Origin: a virus
Virus record (IMG/VR): IMGVR_UViG_3300022927_000057
Location: 1 to 36,159 of that record
DNA: 36,159 nt
Strand: one strand, 5' to 3'
Part shown: positions 30,879-36,159 of the stretch, one piece after another
Layout: every line of letters starts with the position of its first letter
Position numbering within the stretch: position 1 is the first letter of the stretch
Program-made: the position numbers and the translations under genes
Notes under the pieces: model-generated
Seen by the model: only the letters and a program-made list of their open reading frames with translations
What the model was told of the DNA's origin: nothing
Databases searched by the model: none

Positions 30879-31988
30879 TTATAACTCCGCAGACAAATTA
30901 AATCTAACTGCTGTAGTGTTTAGTGCAAAAATTCTTGCTGTATTTGTACCAATACTACCAGATAAAGATTGTGCATCTCCCCTAATAGTTTTTGTACTTG
31001 TATTAGCTAATGCAAAACTTCCCACGGTATAAACAGAACCACCATATGGGCCTTGTATACTCCAAGTGCCCGATGTTGATAAAGATGGAACAGTTCTCAT
31101 TTCAACTGGCAATCCCCAATTAAAGTTTGCAACTGTACCATTACCCAAAACATAAAAAGGCAGATGTTCATAACTATCGCCTCCACCATATGTTTGATAA
31201 TATCGTTTACAAAGTTGAAGCTCCTCACCATAACTTCTGTGCTCGAATGGAGTGTCAATATCGCCAATCTCAAATTGAACTCCTGTCATTTGCCAATAAT
31301 CATTAACAGAGGCAATATTCGCAGTCTGGCCACCCATTAAATTTGCGTTTGTAACTGTTTCCCAACTAGCACCTCTTGCTTGAGAAGATGTTCCACTAGA
31401 ATATCCAGGCCCAGCAAATATTGGCCAATAAAATCTTATCCCAGAACCGTTGGGTGAAGTAGAAAATGGATTTGCAGTATCAGGTGGAAATGTTACTACC
31501 TTTCTTTCCCAAGTTCCAGCAGAATTAATAGTATAATTTAATGAATACATTAATGTTGGACTAGCAACATTATTATATGCATATAAAGAATAAGTTCCAG
31601 TTACATTAGATTTAACCCAAAAAGAAAGTGTAGTAGTTTTTGCTGTTGGTGTTCCGTATTCCATAACATCACAGTCACCAGATTCAATTACATGCTTTGT
31701 CTCTTTATAATAAGTTGAGCTCGGCGTATCACCAGTTGTGCAAGTATATTTAATTGAGTTTTTAAGTCCAGTGTTAGCTGGCGCATCAACTACGTTTTCT
31801 ACAGTATATACTGCAAGGTTTGAACTACCGCCCAATACAAATCTATCTGCTCCATAGGAGTCACCAGTGACACCAGTTTCACTCGTGCCTCTCTGAGCTA
31901 TTTGCATAGCGCCGTTGATGATAAGATTTCTCCTACCACCTACCTGTGATACGTTTAGAAAATTCGGATCTACCTTACTCAGTGCCAT
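30879..31988 (-). CDS. Cassette fibre protein E
   Basis: This fibre has 369 residues. Anchor 1, GGRRNLIINGAMQIAQRGTS, is at 17-36. The core has TLSFWVKSNVTGTYSLY at about 120-136 and GTWERKVVTFP at about 158-168. Anchor 2 (DTPFEHRSYGEELQLCKRYY) lies within 234-264. The variable C-terminus of about 105 residues ends LSAEL. An AATAAATA promoter lies 27 nt upstream. Together with small protein E it forms one of six cassette units. Confidence 0.87.
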   Translation of the reverse strand: MALSKVDPNFLNVSQVGGRRNLIINGAMQIAQRGTSETGVTGDSYGADRFVLGGSSNLAVYTVENVVDAPANTGLKNSIKYTCTTGDTPSSTYYKETKHVIESGDCDVMEYGTPTAKTTTLSFWVKSNVTGTYSLYAYNNVASPTLMYSLNYTINSAGTWERKVVTFPPDTANPFSTSPNGSGIRFYWPIFAGPGYSSGTSSQARGASWETVTNANLMGGQTANIASVNDYWQMTGVQFEIGDIDTPFEHRSYGEELQLCKRYYQTYGGGDSYEHLPFYVLGNGTVANFNWGLPVEMRTVPSLSTSGTWSIQGPYGGSVYTVGSFALANTSTKTIRGDAQSLSGSIGTNTARIFALNTTAVRFNLSAEL

Positions 31989-32014
31989 GCGTTTAAGTCC
32001 CTATCAATCTCTTG

Positions 32015-32022
32015 TATTTATT
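32015..32022 (-). promoter_or_regulatory. Late promoter AATAAATA overlapping the upstream stop
   Basis: The sequence TAATAAATA includes the stop of the 123-residue protein (32021-32023). Fibre E starts 27 nt downstream. Confidence 0.6.
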
Positions 32023-32392
32023 ATGCGTATGGTGAATCACCAAGCAAAGAGGCGTCCCATGCTGCTTTTAGTTCATCAATAGTTGTTGCGTCTGCAATCG
32101 CAGATGCTGCTGGAGCATCACGAAGTGCATTCTTCTTTGTTACAGATGCAGCCTTTGCATCTGCATCATCTGCTTCCAATGCTTTCATGTAGATAACATC
32201 TTCTGCATCTAGTAGAGGTTTACGAACCTCACGAATTTTGTTCTTAAAGATTTCTTTTGCTGCGTCCAAATCTTCTGAAATAACAGAGCCCGATAGAACC
32301 CAAGCATCTCTAAAGTGCCTATTAGATGGCACTGTTACTTCATTTGCATTTGCACTAACACCAGCAGAATCTATGATATATGTTTCTGGCAT
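32021..32392 (-). CDS. Fibre-associated protein with FRDAW...IREVRKPLL motif
   Basis: This 123-residue protein carries VPSNRHFRDAWVLSGSVISEDLDAAKEIFKNKIREVRKPLLDAEDVIYMKALEADD at about 21-75. This pattern recurs at the ends of phage tail fibre operons, often downstream of a host-specificity protein. It is predicted helical and alanine-rich, and it could act in fibre assembly. It lies between the 184-residue protein and fibre E. The role is inferred from pattern and neighbours only. Confidence 0.78.
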   Translation of the reverse strand: MPETYIIDSAGVSANANEVTVPSNRHFRDAWVLSGSVISEDLDAAKEIFKNKIREVRKPLLDAEDVIYMKALEADDADAKAASVTKKNALRDAPAASAIADATTIDELKAAWDASLLGDSPYA

Positions 32393-32401
32393 GTTGTTCT
32401 C

Positions 32402-32956
32402 CTATGCGTATACCTTTGATCTATTTAGTTCGTTACTAAACATCTCTGTTAAATCAAGTCCATCTTGTTTTTCAATTTGTTGGACGGTTTCTGAATTACC
32501 ACTTACAACTTCATCAGAAATGCTCCATGCATTTCTCCATTCTCTTGTCTGTGGCAATTGATTCTTATTACAAATTACAAGTTTAGGTTTGTTTCCTACA
32601 TTGTAGTTTTCCCAAACTGTTCTTGGAACATCTTTGTAAATTAGATATTCAATAGCTTGCTCTTCTGTGAGCGGCCCGATAGGTCTTGTATCATGTAACA
32701 AATACCCACGAGTGTGTTTCTTAAAGTCTGGATGTGCCTCATCTGCGGCAAGCAACCAGTAAACCCAAACAGGCGGTAAGATTCCACCTTGAAGCGCACA
32801 CGCCATCCAGTTTGGATCTGCAACAAGAATACTCGCTGGGGAGTCAACGTCATTTTCAAATACTACTCTATAGTCAGTCTGAACTGGTTCTAGGTTTTCT
32901 TTAGCCCAGTGCAGTCTTTCCCATAAATTTGTTCCTTGGAACTCAGGGGTATTCAT
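32402..32956 (-). CDS. Conserved marine phage protein of unknown function
   Basis: This 184-residue globular protein contrasts with its low-complexity neighbours: it is rich in W, Y and charged residues (MACALQGGILPPVWVYWLLAADEAHPDF at about 51-78, then HTRGYLLHDTRPIGPLTEEQAIEYLIYKDVPRTVW at about 81-115, and TREWRNAWSISD). I recall similar sequences in marine T4-like phages near fibre genes, without a known role. No catalytic motif is recognisable. It starts at TAATG overlapping the upstream GDLA-family gene, so it belongs to that operon. Confidence 0.75.
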   Translation of the reverse strand: MNTPEFQGTNLWERLHWAKENLEPVQTDYRVVFENDVDSPASILVADPNWMACALQGGILPPVWVYWLLAADEAHPDFKKHTRGYLLHDTRPIGPLTEEQAIEYLIYKDVPRTVWENYNVGNKPKLVICNKNQLPQTREWRNAWSISDEVVSGNSETVQQIEKQDGLDLTEMFSNELNRSKVYA

Positions 32957-33348
32957 TATGCTAGGTCTCCAAATAGTGATGACATTCGGTTTCGATCCTC
33001 AAACAACCAAATTGAACTGACATTTCCGTATCCAGCCTGTTCTGAATAAGATGAAGTTGTTCTACCGTATGTTGATAACACCCTTGTAGAATACGCACTG
33101 TTGACGTATTGCAAATCAACAGATCCAGCAATCGAATAGTTACTATTCAACATAGAATTTGTTAGGTTGACTGTCCCATCGCCCGAGCCATTATCAGAGT
33201 GGCTACTTGTATTGAAGCTATCAAAAAATGCCCCGCCGGCGCCATTGATGTTACTCCACGACTTCACACTTCCACTCACAACAAACTTTGTGTCTATTGT
33301 TCCAGCCGTTGTACTTTGAATTTGATCTGCGATTATTTTACCGGCCAT
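32956..33348 (-). CDS. GDLA-family tandem paralogue 1
   Basis: This 130-residue protein is one of three adjacent paralogues. An N-terminal fibre attachment module (IIADQIQSTTAGTIDTKFVVSG) is followed by the domain VKSWSNINGAGGAFFDSFNTSSHSDNGSGDGTVNLTNSMLNSNYSIAG at about 28-75, a recurrent marine phage fibre unit (W...G...DSFN.SS..D.G.G..T.N). The end is LFGDLA. The start overlaps the upstream stop as TAATG. Confidence 0.8.
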   Translation of the reverse strand: MAGKIIADQIQSTTAGTIDTKFVVSGSVKSWSNINGAGGAFFDSFNTSSHSDNGSGDGTVNLTNSMLNSNYSIAGSVDLQYVNSAYSTRVLSTYGRTTSSYSEQAGYGNVSSIWLFEDRNRMSSLFGDLA

Positions 33349-33752
33349 TATGCGAGGTCTCCTAATGCTGTCATATTACCATCATCAATATCAAGTCCTG
33401 TTCCATCGTGATGTGAAGCATACGCCCTCACCAAAGAGGTTGTTTTAGTGCTAGAACCAACAGTATCTAAAATTATTCTATAAGTATCTGTTCCACCAGA
33501 TGTTATGGATGACCAGTTAGCACTGCTCATTACTGAAGTTAGATTTATTCCTGTATATGCTGTTCCATAATCAACTAAACTGGCGCAATTAAAACTGTCG
33601 TAAAATGATGTGCTTGTGACAGAATTATATCTGCACCACGCCTTCGACAACCCCTGCTGCAACTGCATAGTTGCCGCACCACCTTCACTTACAACATCAA
33701 TATCGCCCGCAGAGGTTTTGCCTGTAAGTTTATTTACAATCATCTCACTCAT
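33348..33752 (-). CDS. GDLA-family tandem paralogue 2
   Basis: This 134-residue protein has the N-terminal part VNKLTGKTSAGDIDVVSEGGAATMQLQ, then LSKAWCRYNSVTSTSFYDSFNCASLVDYGTAYTGINLT at about 34-71 and the end ALGDLA. It is the most diverged of the three in the central loops. It overlaps both neighbours (TAATG and ATGA), so the three are translated as a coupled set. Confidence 0.8.
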   Translation of the reverse strand: MSEMIVNKLTGKTSAGDIDVVSEGGAATMQLQQGLSKAWCRYNSVTSTSFYDSFNCASLVDYGTAYTGINLTSVMSSANWSSITSGGTDTYRIILDTVGSSTKTTSLVRAYASHHDGTGLDIDDGNMTALGDLA

Positions 33753-34126
33753 GCTAAATCTCCATGCAGTGTTGTCATAACTCTACTACTATCTTCATTA
33801 GCTAAGTTATCATGTTTGACAAGTAGTATATTTAATAAAGCTGATGTATATGTGTTATCTACGAATCCCATGCAACCATTATTTGTAATAGTAGACCTAT
33901 TATAACTTAATTGCGATCCATAATAAGCATTGTTCATACCGTTTGTATATGTTTGTGTGTATGCGCCAGCGCTAACATCTGTAGCACTACTTGTATTGAA
34001 GCTATCTCGAATTGTTATAGTACCAGTACCGTCAAGATGCATCCAAGCCTTTGCAGCTTCTTGGTTTGTCAGAGTAACCGCACCGCCTGATGTACTTTGA
34101 AGTGTATCTACTTTGAATGTACTCAT
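33749..34126 (-). CDS. GDLA-family tandem paralogue 3
   Basis: This 125-residue protein has the clearest form of the family domain: AAKAWMHLDGTGTITIRDSFNTSSATDVSAGAYTQTYTNGMNNAYYG at about 24-70, ending LHGDLA. The N-terminus FKVDTLQSTSGGAVTL resembles fibre attachment modules. It overlaps the upstream MPFIG-type gene by ATGA. Confidence 0.8.
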   Translation of the reverse strand: MSTFKVDTLQSTSGGAVTLTNQEAAKAWMHLDGTGTITIRDSFNTSSATDVSAGAYTQTYTNGMNNAYYGSQLSYNRSTITNNGCMGFVDNTYTSALLNILLVKHDNLANEDSSRVMTTLHGDLA

Positions 34127-34623
34127 GCTACCACCAATGTCCCACCAGTATCTACTGTAATTGTTACGCCTGTGTCAACCTCAACTGGGCCTGCACAAAT
34201 TGCATTCTCTGTTCCAGCAATCGTAACATCTGTAGTCACTAGTTTATTATGTACTCTGAAAATGTTTCCAAGTCCGTCTGAGCTGTTTGGGTTTCCTTTA
34301 AATGCACCAACATCGAAAGACAATGCACTTCTCTGAACCGAATCTGTGGTTGGTACTGTTGAACTCCTATGAAGTCCAGCAATAAAGAGAACATAGAAGT
34401 TCACACCAGATGCAGGCGCAGCAGTCATTGTCAAACTGTTTCCACTCACAGAATAAGCGTCTGTAGGTTCTTGGCGAACATTACCTACAAACACTGCTAC
34501 ATCGTTAGTTGAACCAACTGAACGGTTGAGTGTGAATACAGTTGTGGATCCGTCTGGTGTCAAATCTTGTTTTGTGATATTTGCACCAAATCCACTGACA
34601 GAATTATTTCCTATAAATGGCAT
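34123..34623 (-). CDS. Phage structural protein starting MPFIGNNSVSGFG
   Basis: This 166-residue protein has the MPFIG start, the repeat unit TPDGSTTVFTLNRSVGSTNDVAVFVGNVRQEPTDAYSVSGNSLTMTAAPASGVNFYVLFIAGL at about 22-84 (also seen twice in the 200-residue protein), and the C-terminal module NIFRVHNKLVTTDVTIAGTENAICAGPVEVDTGVTITVDTGGTLVVA shared with 30149-30670. It is a chimera of two modules used elsewhere in the window. Confidence 0.82.
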   Translation of the reverse strand: MPFIGNNSVSGFGANITKQDLTPDGSTTVFTLNRSVGSTNDVAVFVGNVRQEPTDAYSVSGNSLTMTAAPASGVNFYVLFIAGLHRSSTVPTTDSVQRSALSFDVGAFKGNPNSSDGLGNIFRVHNKLVTTDVTIAGTENAICAGPVEVDTGVTITVDTGGTLVVA

Positions 34624-34637
34624 GTTATATTATCCTC

Positions 34638-34970
34638 TTAGGTTTTTTCCATAATACCCAATACTACATCCAGTGCAGAAGCAGTACCAGCTTGAACTTT
34701 AAGAGTATCAGTTGCCTCTAAAATATATTTTTGTCCAGCGAGAGTTTCCAATGTAGTATTCGCTGGGATACTTACATCTTCTAGTAATTGATGTGTGGTA
34801 CTTGCAGATGTATCACCGAATTGTACTTTGACTGTAACTGCCGCAGAAGTTTTATTTGCGATAGCAAGTCCAAGGACAACTACTTGTGTAGACGCAGGCG
34901 CAGTATACAAAGTGTCATACGCTGCGTTGTTCACATTAGCAAGGGCCGCATTTTTAAAAGTGTTCGCCAT
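34638..34970 (-). CDS. Small beta-sandwich structural protein
   Basis: This 110-residue protein starts ANTFKNAALANVNNAAYDTLYTAPA and continues STQVVVLGLAIANKTSAAVTVKVQF, then VSIPANTTLETLAG and TDTLKVQAGTASALDVVLGIME. The pattern of alternating strands is common in marine phage head-decoration or fibre-base proteins. The gene lies between the 200- and 166-residue proteins with short gaps. No specific function is recognised. Confidence 0.75.
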   Translation of the reverse strand: MANTFKNAALANVNNAAYDTLYTAPASTQVVVLGLAIANKTSAAVTVKVQFGDTSASTTHQLLEDVSIPANTTLETLAGQKYILEATDTLKVQAGTASALDVVLGIMEKT

Positions 34971-34985
34971 TTTGTTTTCCTATGT

Positions 34986-35588
34986 TTATCCTAAAGCAAT
35001 TGCAAGGGCAGTTGCATCATCTTCTGGATCGAAGTCCAATTTAACTCTACTGATTGAACCATTTGCAACAGTATTTAGTGTGTTAACCCCATTCAATTGA
35101 ATGACTTGAATGTTATTTGTTCCAGAAGCAGGAGCTCCTGTAAATGTCAGTACATCACCTGTTACAGTGTACGAGTATGATGCACCATACCTTTGATACA
35201 CATTATCAACGAACACAGCATAGTTTGCAGCATTGTTTGCCGCTGGTGTTCTTGTCAATGTGAATGCAACTGTAGAACCATCTCCATTGAATTCGTCAAT
35301 GTATGTTTCTGATGTAGCAGCAGTTGCAGTAAGAAGTTCGTTACCTAAGTAGACAATTGAAACTCGTGCAGAAGCATCTGGTGCTTCTGAGAATGTAATC
35401 TGTGGTTGTCCAGATGTAATAGAAGTAGAATATGAATATTCTGGTTCTTGGACAACACCATCCAACACCACCAACAATGAAGTTGGAGTGGCCATGTGAT
35501 CAAGGTTGAAGGCAACAGTAGAACCATCACCAGTTATAACCTGTCTGTCAAATACACCGTAGGACGGATTTGCTCCAATATATGCCAT
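34986..35588 (-). CDS. Structural protein with two GDGSTVAF repeats
   Basis: This 200-residue protein contains two copies of one beta-domain: residues about 19-80 (TGDGSTVAFNLDHMATPTSLLVVLDGVVQEPEYSYS...ITFSEAPDA) and about 100-167 (NGDGSTVAFTLTRTPAANNAANYAVFVDNVYQRYGASYSYTVTGDVLTFTGAPASG). A third, diverged copy is found in 34123-34623. The C-terminus DPEDDATALAIALG matches the 70-residue protein before gp13. A late promoter lies 29 nt upstream. It is probably a fibre or decoration component. Confidence 0.82.
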   Translation of the reverse strand: MAYIGANPSYGVFDRQVITGDGSTVAFNLDHMATPTSLLVVLDGVVQEPEYSYSTSITSGQPQITFSEAPDASARVSIVYLGNELLTATAATSETYIDEFNGDGSTVAFTLTRTPAANNAANYAVFVDNVYQRYGASYSYTVTGDVLTFTGAPASGTNNIQVIQLNGVNTLNTVANGSISRVKLDFDPEDDATALAIALG

Positions 35589-35616
35589 TATTGTTTATCC
35601 TTACTTTTCATACTCT

Positions 35617-35624
35617 TATTTATT
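35617..35624 (-). promoter_or_regulatory. Late promoter AATAAATA written across the stop of small protein F
   Basis: GAA-TAA-ATA on the minus strand contains the octamer. The 200-residue protein starts 29 nt downstream. Confidence 0.65.
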
Positions 35625-35808
35625 CTGCATCTGCAATGGTTAATGTGCCTTCATTGACTTGGCGCATGATTTCTGCGTAGGTAGTGTTATCATAATCGAA
35701 TGGAACTATAGTTCTAACCCCATTGATTGTTGCAACAATTTCAGAGTTTTCTTCTGTTATGGGATGTTTCTGATACTGTGCTTGTGTTATGTTTAATATA
35801 TTTTCCAT
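35620..35808 (-). CDS. Fibre-cassette small protein F
   Basis: This 62-residue protein starts MENILNITQAQYQKHPITEE and carries INGVRTIVPFDYDNTTYAEI, then MRQVNEGTLTIADAE, the sixth copy of the family. Its ATG directly follows the fibre F stop (TTTTAAATGG) with GGAG in the last codons of the fibre. The N-terminal 30 residues are the least conserved part of the family, as expected if that part contacts a specific fibre. Confidence 0.83.
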   Translation of the reverse strand: MENILNITQAQYQKHPITEENSEIVATINGVRTIVPFDYDNTTYAEIMRQVNEGTLTIADAE

Positions 35809-36159
35809 TTAAAACTCCGCCGCCGCTTGCCAATCATATTGGTGACCTCCTGCAACCCCACTATTAATATTAGTAGCCTGTTTAAATCCATGAACTGTGA
35901 TAGTTTGTGGATCGGCTGATGTGGCACTACCAATAGCAGTATAGTTTGTTTTTGTCATAGTGGGAGTGGCCCTTTTTTGAACTTTAAAGGTCGTTTGAAA
36001 TATTGCGTCTGGATTGGTGCTACCGGCAGAATCAGTAGTAATATATGAGTAATGATCCCCAACCTCATAATACCTCTGACAGAGCGAAAGCTCTTCTCCG
36101 TATGATCTGTGCTCGAATGGTGTGGCCGTATCGCTTACTTCCAGCTGGACGCCTGTGAT
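35809..36159 (-). CDS. Cassette fibre protein F (C-terminal part only)
   Basis: The window ends inside this gene; 116 C-terminal residues are visible on the minus strand. They begin with anchor 2 (ITGVQLEVSDTATPFEHR, then SYGEELSLCQRYY) and continue through a variable tail to AAAEF and TAA. A 27 nt stretch (36070-36096) is identical to fibre D (27401-27427). The N-terminal anchor and core lie beyond the right edge. Confidence 0.85.
   Translation of the reverse strand: MTGVQLEVSDTATPFEHRSYGEELSLCQRYYEVGDHYSYITTDSAGSTNPDAIFQTTFKVQKRATPTMTKTNYTAIGSATSADPQTITVHGFKQATNINSGVAGGHQYDWQAAAEF
36070..36096. repeat. 27 bp direct repeat in fibre anchor 2 (fibres F and D)
   Basis: This segment is identical to 27401-27427 and continues with high similarity for about 60 nt. 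It marks anchor 2 as a second possible crossover point between cassettes. Confidence 0.85.

Noticed and set aside
19394-36096. Exact repeats as a CRISPR-like array
   Set aside because: Repeats are kilobases apart and lie within coding sequence, with no regular spacers.
14967-36159. Diversity-generating retroelement as an explanation for variable fibre tails
   Set aside because: No reverse transcriptase, accessory gene or template/variable repeat pair is visible. The variation is between whole cassettes and the anchors look like recombination sites.

Overview
The window is part of the genome of a marine-type T4-like myovirus, in the broad group of T4-like cyanophages and pelagiphages. The evidence is a near-complete T4 late morphogenesis order on the minus strand (13, 14, 15, 16, 17, 18, 19, 20, 67, 21, 22, 23, then a tube-like gene, uvsY, uvsW, 55 and 47). 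Further support comes from T4-type late promoter octamers (TATAAATA, or relaxed NATAAATA) and from many small fibre modules typical of marine T4-like phages. The sequence is AT-rich. No photosynthesis gene or other host marker is present, so the host cannot be named. All genes but one are on the minus strand, so transcription runs from right to left.

Layout in the direction of transcription: (i) 36159-23087 is a large accessory adhesin region of about 22 small genes. It holds fibre cassettes F, E and D, fibre-associated chaperone-like genes, three tandem paralogues ending in GDLA, a C1q-like protein, and a long multi-domain fibre. (ii) 23083-20585 is the neck and tail-completion block 13-14-15. 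(iii) 20554-14967 carries fibre cassettes C, B and A interleaved with terminase small subunit 16, so genes 16 and 17 are about 4 kb apart instead of adjacent. (iv) 14957-4181 holds terminase 17, sheath 18, tube 19, portal 20, core 67, two small genes, protease 21, scaffold 22, capsid 23 and a tube-like (probably gp3) gene. It is interrupted only by a plus-strand, HNH-derived gene at 13000-13299. (v) 4059-1 holds the recombination and late-transcription block uvsY, a 2OG-Fe(II) oxygenase, uvsW, an Sm-like protein, the late sigma factor gp55 and the start of the gp47 nuclease.

The genes work together as follows. Gp55 directs RNA polymerase to the late octamers, 12 of which lie 20-52 nt ahead of late genes. 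Gp20/67/21/22/23 build and mature the head. Gp16/17 package DNA. Gp13/14/15 and 18/19 complete the neck and contractile tail. The fibre cassettes presumably supply receptor-binding diversity.

The most unusual feature is a fibre cassette present six times. Each copy is a fibre with two conserved anchors and variable remaining parts, followed after 0-4 nt by a 57-65 residue protein of one family. The Shine-Dalgarno sequence of the small gene is written in the last fibre codons, and at several boundaries a late promoter is written across the stop codon of the preceding gene. A nested inverted-repeat RNA element lies between a late promoter and uvsY.
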